A DNA stretch of 64,000 bases from Pseudovibrio sp. Tun.PSC04-5.I4 (GTDB lineage Bacteria; Pseudomonadota; Alphaproteobacteria; Rhizobiales; Stappiaceae): contig NZ_FNLB01000006.1 in assembly GCF_900104145.1 (NCBI RefSeq), positions 889,001 through 953,000 on the forward strand. The letters are read 5' to 3'. Under the pieces are notes generated by a model. It saw only the letters and a program-made list of their open reading frames with translations. It ran no database searches and was not told where the DNA came from. The stretch's first letter is position 1, and every line of letters begins with the position of its first letter. The translations under genes and the position numbers were made by a program. Below are positions 1 to 7,283 of the stretch, in pieces.

Positions 1-479
1 ATTGATGAGCACTGACATATTGCCCGGAGCATGTTGGTCCTTCCGCATATTCATGTGGGCCTGAATGATCTGACCCCCAAGCGAAGACTTTACTCAGGTA
101 CGGGTTAATCCGATGTTCAAGAACGAACTTGTTCGCCCCAGAGGCTCGCTTCAAATGCGCAAAGTGAGATCATTGAATTCGTTTCTGGAGCATCCACATA
201 GCGGGCACCCATTATCAGGTTAAAGCCGGAGGTACCCGTACAGAAGACAACCATGCCGCTGCGTTTAGCAACAGGTATCGACACTGGGAGTGTTGCCTCA
301 CCTGAGTGTTCGAACACCATGCCAACATCATTACCCTTACCGGTAATATCCCAAATCGCCTTATCAAACTTGAGGGCCCTTTGGGTCCATTTGTCAAATT
401 CAAGCCAGTTAACCTTTGGCAGCTGCACCCAACCATCAACTGCACACCAAAACCGAGAAAGGCTGAAACTGGAAACGAT
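1..479 (-). pseudogene. Crotonyl-CoA carboxylase/reductase (ccr) 3' remnant, frameshifted
   Basis: Reading the minus strand, several frames in succession give stretches that look like the C-terminal part of crotonyl-CoA carboxylase/reductase of the ethylmalonyl-CoA pathway. One frame (about 440-200) reads QLPKVN...IWDITGKGNDVGMVFEHSGE...GMVVFCTGTSGFNL..ARY. A second (about 205-75) reads LWMLQKRIQ, an in-frame TGA where Gly is expected, then SHFAHLKRASGANKFVLEHR and INPYLSKVFAWG. A third (about 70-1) reads GQIIQAHMNMRKDQHAPGNM. This implies two frameshifts and one nonsense change. The N-terminal two thirds are missing: the frame closes at a TAG at 480-482, and a small unrelated gene follows. 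The family match is from memory of the conserved C-terminal motifs. The remnant may continue beyond base 1. Confidence 0.8.
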
Positions 480-716
480 CTAGTGATCACTGCCAAAGGG
501 CCAAAACATCGGACCTAACCCATATGAGCAGAAGAAGAGGAAGTAGGCGCCGATCATTCGAAACAGATCCAGCTTATAAAGAGCAAGGGCGGCCTCGTAG
601 AACGCGGAAGCACTAAAAACCATAAGAACTAGTGCCAGCACCAGCCGTACACCAATAATGAGGATTTCTTTAAAAGCTGGACCGGAAGAAGCCGGTTGTG
701 TCTTGCTGCTATCCAT
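480..716 (-). CDS. Small predicted membrane protein, unknown function
   Basis: A 78-residue ORF from ATG at 716. A polar N-terminus (about residues 1-16) precedes a hydrophobic segment at about 18-40 (ILIIGVRLVLALVLMVF) and a second at about 52-75 rich in Phe, Gly and Trp. This suggests a two-pass inner-membrane protein. Its stop abuts the ccr remnant, so it occupies the place where the rest of that gene would have been. An AAGG stretch about 10 bases upstream could be the ribosome binding site. I do not recognise the family. Confidence 0.5.
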   Translation of the reverse strand: MDSSKTQPASSGPAFKEILIIGVRLVLALVLMVFSASAFYEAALALYKLDLFRMIGAYFLFFCSYGLGPMFWPFGSDH

Positions 717-1290
717 AGATCACGGGCCTTATTCGCATGGTTGGATATTTACACCCAAAGCTATCAGAGAGAGCCTTCACACTCACCCCACAATCTCGTG
801 TTGGTGAGAAGGCTTTCCCCGCATTGGCTTTCAGCATCATCAGCCTATTTTGCCTCTTATCCTCATCGATAACTGAGAGTATGAAAAAAGTTCCTAATGC
901 ACATGTGTGAGATTAATTACACCTAATTATTAGGAGTTTCTCCTGTTTGCAGCGTTTTATCGAACTTCAATACCAAGGTCTGTGCAAGAGGATCAGCTTG
1001 CCCAACAACTAGGTGTTTTCATTTATGTGCGTAGGTATTTTGAGTTGAGAAGACGGCAAAAAGTCAAATATATATAACCAAATTTGCGAATAATCCCTCT
1101 ATTTTACAATCAGCGTACGTTTCATTACATATTTTGAACTTATTTATGTTTATTTAAGTTATATAAAGTTGACCATTTATAGTTCAAGATGTTAAACGAA
1201 ACTAACGAAATTGATAAAATGTTTTCGCAGATGGCTCGGGCATAACCAGGGGCAGTCACTCTGATCGGGATAACTAGGGAGTTGGAGAAT
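717..1290. other. AT-rich intergenic region
   Basis: No credible gene is seen. A bulged inverted repeat at 772-814 (AGCCTTC and TCACC pairing with GGTGA and GAAGGCT) could be a hairpin or terminator. From about 900 onward the DNA is strongly AT-rich, including TTGAAC at 1134 and TTATATAAA near 1159, compatible with a promoter for the catabolic cluster that starts at 1291. I could not define -35/-10 boxes with good spacing. Confidence 0.4.
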
Positions 1291-2454
1291 TTGTCAAAAA
1301 TAACAGATGAAACCAAGGAGGGTATGGTTGCTTGGAGGCACCATATTCATCGAAATCCTGAAACAGGGTTTGATGTACACAAAACAGCTCATTATGTTGC
1401 CGGTCTACTTGCTGGTTGGGGTATTGAAGTACACACAAAAGTTGGTGTTAGCGGCGTAGTCGGAGTCCTGAAAAAAGGTGACAGCGAGAAATCAATTGCC
1501 TTGCGCGCTGATTTAGATGCCCTGCCAATCCAGGAAATGAACCAGTTCGAGCATCGTTCTTGTGTTGACTCCAAAATGCACGGGTGTGGTCATGACGGCC
1601 ATACTGCAATGCTTCTGGGTGCAGCTCAACACCTGGCGAAGCATGGTGATTTTGACGGAACCGTATACTTCATTTTCCAACCAGATGAAGAGTATGGCAA
1701 AGGCGCTTTATGCATGATCAAGGATGGTCTGTTTGAACGTTTCCCCGCTCAAGAAATTTACGGCATGCACAACGTGCCAGGTCTCGGCCTAGGGAAAATT
1801 ACGCTTCGCCAGGGCGGGACAATGGCAAGTGAGACTTTATTTGAGATCAATATTGTGGGCAAAGGTGGTCACGCCTCTTCACCTCACCGCATAAACGACC
1901 CTGTGGTGATCGCAGCTCAAGTCATACAAAGTTTGCAAACGATAGTTTCGCGCTCTGTTGACCCTCTAGATGCGGTTGTTGTCTCTGTTACTGAAGTCAT
2001 CACTGATGGTGCACGTAACGTCGTACCAACAAACATCTCCATTAAGGGCGATTACCGCACGTTTAGTGATGAAAACGTGGCGCTTGTAAAAAGGCGTATG
2101 GAAGAATTAGCTACCGGCATTTGCGCAGCATCGAATGCGGTTGGTGAAGTTAAAACATCGACTGAGTTCCTCGTTACTTTCAACGCGGAAGAACAGACCA
2201 AAGTAGCTACAGCAGCAGCGATTGCGACTGTTGGTGCTGAGAATGTTGAAACTAACTGTGCGCCGAAGAGCTTTTCTGAAGACTTTGCACACCTGCAGAG
2301 ACAGGCGCCGGGTTGTTATGTATTTATTGGAAATGGCACTGAGGGCCAGTATGCAAACATGCTGCATAATCCAGAATACGACTTTAACGATCAGGCTCTG
2401 CAAGTTGGTGCTAGCTACTGGGTAGAGCTAGCCGAACAACGCTTAACAAAATAA
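1291..2454 (+). CDS. M20-family amidohydrolase (hippurate hydrolase/aminoacylase type)
   Basis: Predicted cytosolic zinc-dependent amidohydrolase that removes an acyl group from an N-acyl amino acid. About 387 residues, usual for M20D. Metal-site motifs are present: RADLDALP (about 72-79), HGCGHDGH (about 97-104, Cys and His ligands), the general-base pair in PDEEYGKG (about 131-138), GMHN (about 158-161) and a C-terminal MLHNPEYDFND. The frame is open from TTG 1282, but TTG 1291 is preferred because AGGGAG lies 9 bases before it; ATG 1324 is a less likely start. The symporter gene follows after 32 bases, suggesting co-transcription. The true acyl amino acid substrate is not readable from sequence. 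Confidence 0.88.
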   Translation: MSKITDETKEGMVAWRHHIHRNPETGFDVHKTAHYVAGLLAGWGIEVHTKVGVSGVVGVLKKGDSEKSIALRADLDALPIQEMNQFEHRSCVDSKMHGCGHDGHTAMLLGAAQHLAKHGDFDGTVYFIFQPDEEYGKGALCMIKDGLFERFPAQEIYGMHNVPGLGLGKITLRQGGTMASETLFEINIVGKGGHASSPHRINDPVVIAAQVIQSLQTIVSRSVDPLDAVVVSVTEVITDGARNVVPTNISIKGDYRTFSDENVALVKRRMEELATGICAASNAVGEVKTSTEFLVTFNAEEQTKVATAAAIATVGAENVETNCAPKSFSEDFAHLQRQAPGCYVFIGNGTEGQYANMLHNPEYDFNDQALQVGASYWVELAEQRLTK

Positions 2455-2486
2455 ACAAAAATTTACTGGATATACTGGAATATACC

Positions 2487-3905
2487 ATGGAAATCATCCA
2501 ATGGCTTAACTCAATTTTTTGGGGTTACTTAGTTGCATCTGTGCTGCTGGGCTCCGGAATCTACTTTGCAATTAAATTACAGCTACCACAGGTTCGCTAT
2601 TTTAGCAGTCTCATTCGCAACCTTAAAGACGGACGCAAGTCTGATGGTGGCGTTTCTGGCTTCTCTGCGCTTTGTGCAGCATTAGGTGGCCAGGTCGGTA
2701 CAGGCAGCCTCGTGGGCGTAGCTGCAGCTCTGGCTTCTGGTGGGCCAGGCGCGATCTTCTGGATGTGGATGACTGCCATCCTGGGTATGGGCGTTGCTTT
2801 CTGTGAAGCCATCCTTGCTCAGCTGTTCCGTAAGAGCAACGGAGATGGAACATACCGTGGCGGTCCAGCCTATTACATGTCTTACGGCATGAATAACAAG
2901 ATACTAGCTATGTGTTTCTCAGCTAGTATCATCATCGGTATTGGTGTTTTCTATGTAATGATCCAGGGTAACTCAATTGCACTCGCTGCAACTGGTGTTA
3001 TGGACATTAACCCAATTACTGGCGGTGTTATCCTCTGTGGACTTGTTGCTGCAGTAACCTTCGGTGGTATCAAGCGTCTTGCAGATGTGGCAACTTACCT
3101 TGTTCCCGCAATGGCGGCAATCTACATCTTGTTGACATTGTTCATCATTTTGTCCAACTTTACGATGATCGACGATGTATTCTTCCTGATTATCGAACAG
3201 GCGTTTAACTTTGACGCTGCTGCAGGTGGTGTTACAGGTTCTACAATCGTATTGGCATTCCGCTATGGTATTGCTCGCGGTCTGTTTTCCAATGATGCTG
3301 GTAACGGTACAGCACCAAGCATGCACGCAACTGCACAAGTTAAGCACCCTGTAAACCAGGGCATGTCTGCAATGCTGGGCGTATTCTTTACAACCATTAT
3401 CGTATGTACATGTACTGCATTCACAATCCTGATCACAGGCGCTCTGGATTCAGGTGAATCAGGTATTCTTCTTACTCAGAAGACATTTGACATTGCGTTT
3501 GGCGACTTTGGCAAGTTTGTAGTGTTCGCAGCAATTTTCTTGTTCAGTTTCACAACACTGCTTGCTGATATTTACTACGGTGAGGTTAACCTTCAGTGGT
3601 TCTCTAATAAAAAATTCATCGTAACTGGATATCGCATACTAGCGTGTGGACTAATTATCATTAGTACGCTCATCCCTGTGTCTGCTTTGTGGGATCTAAT
3701 CGATTTTGCTTCAGCATTCATGGTGTTCTTCAACGTTGTCGCACTTGTCTTCTTGCTTAAATACGTGAAATACGTTGTAGCAAACTACGACCGTCAGAAG
3801 AAAAATGGTGTTGAACTACCTGAATGGGATTACAACATCGATATTACGAAAGTAGAACTATCCGGTTCTGATATCGAAAGTAAACCTTCGGTACAAGCCT
3901 CCTAA
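2487..3905 (+). CDS. Sodium:amino acid symporter, AGCS (alanine or glycine:cation symporter) family
   Basis: A 472-residue integral membrane protein with about ten hydrophobic helices. Family hallmarks include the N-terminal segment GGVSGFSALCAALGGQVGTG and the central FRYGIARGLFSNDAGNGTAP, which carry the Na+- and substrate-binding residues of AGCS carriers. It should import a small neutral amino acid with sodium. It sits 32 bases after the M20 amidohydrolase and is followed at once by a strong terminator, so these two genes likely form a transcript. Paired with the amidohydrolase and lyase downstream, it probably brings in the substrate of this cluster; which amino acid is inference. Confidence 0.92.
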   Translation: MEIIQWLNSIFWGYLVASVLLGSGIYFAIKLQLPQVRYFSSLIRNLKDGRKSDGGVSGFSALCAALGGQVGTGSLVGVAAALASGGPGAIFWMWMTAILGMGVAFCEAILAQLFRKSNGDGTYRGGPAYYMSYGMNNKILAMCFSASIIIGIGVFYVMIQGNSIALAATGVMDINPITGGVILCGLVAAVTFGGIKRLADVATYLVPAMAAIYILLTLFIILSNFTMIDDVFFLIIEQAFNFDAAAGGVTGSTIVLAFRYGIARGLFSNDAGNGTAPSMHATAQVKHPVNQGMSAMLGVFFTTIIVCTCTAFTILITGALDSGESGILLTQKTFDIAFGDFGKFVVFAAIFLFSFTTLLADIYYGEVNLQWFSNKKFIVTGYRILACGLIIISTLIPVSALWDLIDFASAFMVFFNVVALVFLLKYVKYVVANYDRQKKNGVELPEWDYNIDITKVELSGSDIESKPSVQAS

Positions 3906-3909
3906 AAAG

Positions 3910-3941
3910 AGAGCCCCGGGTTCTCCCGGGGCTCTGCCTTT
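3910..3941 (+). terminator. Rho-independent terminator after the symporter gene
   Basis: A perfect 11-bp stem (AGAGCCCCGGG / CCCGGGGCTCT) with a TTCT loop begins 5 bases after the symporter stop. The T-run after it is short (GCCTTTG). It closes the amidohydrolase-symporter transcript and separates it from the regulator gene. Confidence 0.85.
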
Positions 3942-4189
3942 GATGATCTACTAGCCACATCCCTACAAAGATTTCATCCAGCCACAAAAATTTTGGTTAA
4001 CTAAATTAGATTTTGAGATCGAATGGTGCCATGAATAGTATTTCAGATATTTCAATCTGGCCAGAATAAGTGATGATTTGCATATTTCGTAATTACAAAA
4101 ATGAACTTTGTATTATAAAATTTGAATTCAACAATACTAATTATTTCTTGGATAAACGCAGGTCCTAGAAGGAACTGAGAGAGAGTGAC

Positions 4190-4888
4190 ATGTTCGACCT
4201 TAAAGATCTCACAACCGTAGAAGGTCTCTTTGAAGACGATGATGATCGTCTGGCAAATTACTTTCGTATTGCGGAAACAGTAGCGGACCTAATCGGTCCT
4301 CACTGTGAGGTTGTGGTCCATTCTCTTAAGAACTTTGAGACGTCTGTTGCGAAGATCGTCAACGGGCATATGACCGGCAGGCAGGTGGGGTCTCCTATTA
4401 CAGATATGGGGCTGCGGATGCTGCGTATCTATCAGGAAACCGGCAATCTGACGCCTAAGGCCTACTTCACGCACAATGCGGATGGTCAGCTGCTTAAGTC
4501 TGCAACGACTGTTATTTTGGGCACCTCCGGTAAGCCCATTGGGCTGTTTTGCCTAAACATCAATTTGTCGCTGCCCTTCTCGGAAATCATCAAGACATTT
4601 TCTCCAGACGCAGCTGAAGTTGCAGCTAAAATTACGCCGGAACGTTTCAGTCCGAATGCGACCGAAGTCATTTTGGGCGCACTGGAGCAAGCGGCCAAGG
4701 ATGTTGCCGCCGATCCGTCTGTGACGCAGAAAGCCAAAAACAAAGCCATTACAAAACTGCTTCTTGAACAAGATATTTTCGAATTTAAAGAAGCGACTGT
4801 ACTTGTTGCCGAAAACCTCGGGATTACGCGTCATGCGATCTACAAGTACATCCGAGAATCCAAACCACAGCTCACCAATAAAGAGTAA
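4190..4888 (+). CDS. YheO/DauR-type transcriptional regulator (PAS-like domain plus C-terminal HTH)
   Basis: A 232-residue protein. The N-terminal half (about 20-130: ADLIGPHCEVVVHSL..., then GRQVGSPITDMGLRML and GKPIGLFCLNINLS) matches the YheO-like PAS sensor domain. The C-terminal part (about 170-225) ends in a helix-turn-helix, ATVLVAENLGITRHAIYKYI, as in the DauR family. DauR controls D-amino acid catabolism in Pseudomonas. It lies just before ridA (6-base gap) and the lyase gene, so it probably senses the substrate or a product and controls the cluster. The AT-rich 250 bases upstream, after the terminator at 3910, likely hold its promoter. Confidence 0.85.
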   Translation: MFDLKDLTTVEGLFEDDDDRLANYFRIAETVADLIGPHCEVVVHSLKNFETSVAKIVNGHMTGRQVGSPITDMGLRMLRIYQETGNLTPKAYFTHNADGQLLKSATTVILGTSGKPIGLFCLNINLSLPFSEIIKTFSPDAAEVAAKITPERFSPNATEVILGALEQAAKDVAADPSVTQKAKNKAITKLLLEQDIFEFKEATVLVAENLGITRHAIYKYIRESKPQLTNKE

Positions 4889-4894
4889 GTAAAA

Positions 4895-5278
4895 ATGAAA
4901 AAAGTAATCCAAACTGAAAATGCACCTGCTGCCATCGGACCTTATTCTCAGGGCACTATCCTGGAAAATTTAGTTTTCACATCCGGTCAGCTGCCGCTGG
5001 ATCCTGCAACAATGGCGTTTCCAGAAGGTGGCATCACCGAACAGGCTAAGATGTCTCTGGCAAACCTGAAAGCTGTATTGGAAGCGGCTGGTGCTGGCAT
5101 TGATAGCGTTGTGAAAACAACATGCTTCCTTGCAAAAATGGAAGACTTTGCTGCCTTCAACGACGTTTACACCGAAGTCTTCGGTACACAATCAGCTCCA
5201 GCACGCTCTTGCATTCAGGCAGGCCGCTTGCCGAAAGATGCTTTGGTTGAAGTTGAAGCAATCGCTTACATCAAATAA
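4895..5278 (+). CDS. ridA: RidA-family reactive enamine/imine deaminase
   Basis: A 127-residue protein of the usual RidA/YjgF length. It carries the family signatures AIGPYSQG near residue 13, TSGQLPLDP near 30, and the catalytic Arg in APARSCIQAGRLPKDALVEV (about 101-120). RidA proteins hydrolyse 2-aminoacrylate and related enamines/imines released by PLP enzymes such as serine/threonine dehydratases and diaminopropionate ammonia-lyase. Its place between the regulator (6 bases) and the PLP lyase (99 bases) fits this exactly: it would speed conversion of the lyase's intermediate to 2-ketoacid and protect PLP enzymes. Confidence 0.93.
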   Translation: MKKVIQTENAPAAIGPYSQGTILENLVFTSGQLPLDPATMAFPEGGITEQAKMSLANLKAVLEAAGAGIDSVVKTTCFLAKMEDFAAFNDVYTEVFGTQSAPARSCIQAGRLPKDALVEVEAIAYIK

Positions 5279-5296
5279 TCAGCCTTGCACTGTATT

Positions 5297-5340
5297 TGCC
5301 GCGGTCTGAGGGTATCCTCCCTTGCCTGATGACTGCGGCA
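5297..5340 (+). promoter_or_regulatory. Intercistronic hairpin between ridA and the lyase gene
   Basis: A 10-bp stem with one mismatch (TGCCGCGGTC / GACTGCGGCA) encloses an inner AGGG/CTCCCT pairing. No T-run follows, so it is not a standard terminator. It may stabilise the ridA end of the mRNA or attenuate entry into the lyase gene. Confidence 0.4.
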
Positions 5341-5377
5341 TCCCCCCACCCACACAAAAGCCGTTGAAGAGACCAAG

Positions 5378-6559
5378 ATGCTTAAATCGCGTAGCAACCG
5401 TTTCCGTACGGGTGAAACCAGCCCCCTATTTACCGCTGAAATTGCCCAGAATGCGCGCAAGTTCCATAGCCAGATTGAAGGCTATGAGCCGACCCCTTTG
5501 ACGAGCTTGCCGGCTTTGGCAGCTGCTCTGGGCGTGAAGGGTATTTATGTCAAGGATGAATCCTACCGTTTTGGCCTGAACGCGTTCAAAGTCCTTGGCG
5601 GCTCCTATGCGCTTGGACGTTTGCTCGCCAAAAAGCTGGATCTGGATATCTGCGAGATTGACCTGAAGACTGTCTCCGAGAAATTCGAAAAGCCGATGGT
5701 CTTCGCAACTGCGACAGCAGGCAACCACGGTACCGGTGTTGCTTGGGCGGCGCGTGCTATGGGTCAAAAAGCTGTTGTTTACATGCCGAAGGGGTCGCCT
5801 CAGGCGGCTGTGGAGCGCATTCGCGGTTTGGGTGCAGACTGCATTGTGACTGCAGTGAATTACGATAACACCGTTCGTATTGCCAACAAAACGGCAGAGG
5901 AAAACGGATGGGAGCTTGTGCAGGATACGGCTTGGGATGGGTATGAGGAAATTCCAACCTGGATTTCTCAGGGCTACATGACCATGGCTGGTGAAGCAGC
6001 CGACCAACTTGCCAAGCTGGATGTTTCCGTGCCGACCCATGTGATGTTGCAGGCCGGCGTTGGTGCTATGGCTGGCGGTGTATTGGGCTACCTTGCAGAT
6101 GCTTATGGCTCGGACAAATTTACCTCTATAATCAGCGAACCGCGCACTGCTGATTGTCTTTACCGTTCTGTTTCCAGTGAAACTGGTGAAATGACGTCTG
6201 TTGAGGGAGATCTCTCCTCCATTATGGCTGGTCTTGCCTGTGGTGAGCCAAACCCAATCACATGGCCAATCCTGAGAGATTGCGGTGACCACTTTGCTTC
6301 AGCAACTGATAATGTTGCAGCAACCGGTATGCGCATTCTTGGCAACCCGCTCCACGGTGATGCTGCGATCACTGGTGGCGAATCCGGCGCCCTCAACATT
6401 GGGCTGCTGTATGCGCTGAAGTCTAAAGAAGAGTTTGCAGAGATTGCCAAGGAAATGGACCTTAGCAAAGAGTCCGTGGTTCTGATTTTTAATACTGAGG
6501 GGGATACCAACCCTGAGCGCTACAGAAAAATCGTCTGGGAAGGCGCTTTACCTCTTTAA
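5378..6559 (+). CDS. dpaL: Diaminopropionate ammonia-lyase-like PLP enzyme (DpaL/YgeX family)
   Basis: A 393-residue fold-type II PLP enzyme, close in length to E. coli YgeX, which converts 2,3-diaminopropionate to pyruvate and ammonia. Visible motifs are GETSPLF near the N-terminus, the PLP-binding Lys in RFGLNAFKVLGGSY (about 63-76), QDTAWDGYEEIPTW, the Gly-rich MLQAGVGAMAGGVLGY, and GGESGALN. The loop that in E. coli YgeX reads TTDGNHG, with the catalytic Asp120, here reads TATAGNHG, closer to serine/threonine dehydratases. This may change stereo- or substrate specificity; L-diaminopropionate, serine or a derivative are options. It is last in the regulator-ridA-lyase run and is followed by a terminator. 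Confidence 0.87.
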   Translation: MLKSRSNRFRTGETSPLFTAEIAQNARKFHSQIEGYEPTPLTSLPALAAALGVKGIYVKDESYRFGLNAFKVLGGSYALGRLLAKKLDLDICEIDLKTVSEKFEKPMVFATATAGNHGTGVAWAARAMGQKAVVYMPKGSPQAAVERIRGLGADCIVTAVNYDNTVRIANKTAEENGWELVQDTAWDGYEEIPTWISQGYMTMAGEAADQLAKLDVSVPTHVMLQAGVGAMAGGVLGYLADAYGSDKFTSIISEPRTADCLYRSVSSETGEMTSVEGDLSSIMAGLACGEPNPITWPILRDCGDHFASATDNVAATGMRILGNPLHGDAAITGGESGALNIGLLYALKSKEEFAEIAKEMDLSKESVVLIFNTEGDTNPERYRKIVWEGALPL

Positions 6560-6583
6560 TCCCAGAGACACTAAACACCTCAA

Positions 6584-6611
6584 AGCAGGGCCTCGGCTCT
6601 GCTTTTTTTTT
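6584..6611 (+). terminator. Terminator after the PLP lyase gene
   Basis: An 8-bp stem (AGCAGGGC / GCTCTGCT, one G-U pair) with a CTCG loop is followed by an eight-base T-run. It lies 24 bases after the lyase stop and ends the catabolic cluster. Confidence 0.85.
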
Positions 6612-6854
6612 AGTAAATTTTACTTCTTGGAAAACCGAAACACTCCACAGTCCCAAGCGCACTATGTTTGCTGCCGAAAAAACGCCAAATAGGAAATAAT
6701 ATATGTTTGGAGGTTAGCGTCGCGTAGTCGAACAGTACCCAGGACTATGACCTCGGAGGTGCTTCCTGGTCTTGCCACGCTTGCGTTCCGGGCTTTAGGC
6801 AGCCTTTCGTTCGAAGGCCAAGGGACTTTTCCGATCTGGTGAAGAATGCCGCCG
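6612..6854. other. Gene-free junction between the lyase terminator and the integrase remnant
   Basis: About 240 bases with no recognisable protein on either strand. Because it lies where the integrase catalytic domain should continue, it may be scrambled element DNA left after deletion. I saw no second copy of the dusA 5' sequence here that could be an attachment-site repeat. Confidence 0.35.
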
Positions 6855-7175
6855 TCACCTACTCAGTTCTGCGATCGCATGTTGCTCTCGGATGGTCTCC
6901 AGAACTTGGGATTTTGTACGTCCAATGTTTTTGTTGTGATCTTCGATATATCGCTTTATTACGTCCCCTAGAGTCTTCGAGGGTTTTTGGGCGCGTTCTA
7001 GCCCCTCTGGAAGCGATAATTCGGTTTCTCGTTTGTTGAGCCATGTTTGGGCTGCCCGCTTGCGGGAAAAGACCTTACTCTCTCGGTGGACGATTTTACC
7101 CTTACGCTTGATTAGTATCTGTGCGCAATGTGAGGTGCTGCCGTCTTTGCGTGGTCTTGAGACTATGGTGCCCAT
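6855..7175 (-). pseudogene. Tyrosine integrase N-terminal remnant at dusA
   Basis: The minus-strand frame from ATG 7175 reads MGTIVSRPRKDGSTSHCAQI..., then VFSRKRAAQTWLNKRETEL, then TLGDVIKRYIEDH near residue 69. This is the N-terminal Arm/SAM-like DNA-binding part of a phage-type tyrosine recombinase of about 340-400 residues. It stops after about 106 residues at ELSR, before the catalytic R-H-R-Y domain, and no catalytic part follows downstream (6612-6854). It is therefore a truncated, probably dead gene. It points away from dusA with its start 108 bases from the dusA start, the arrangement of dusA-targeting integrative elements. The open frame extends upstream to 7382, but that part overlaps dusA and is not credible. 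Confidence 0.78.
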
Positions 7176-7283
7176 CGGTACGAATTGCCTTTTTTCAGTA
7201 CGAATTATTCGTACCACAAGGGCTGTGATAGTCAAGAATGAGCCGATAACGGTACGACTTGAGCAGGGTCTTAGGAATGTTAA

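Noticed and set aside
6612..6854. IS-element remnant next to the integrase fragment
   Set aside because: Translations on both strands gave no transposase motif and no terminal inverted repeats were found.
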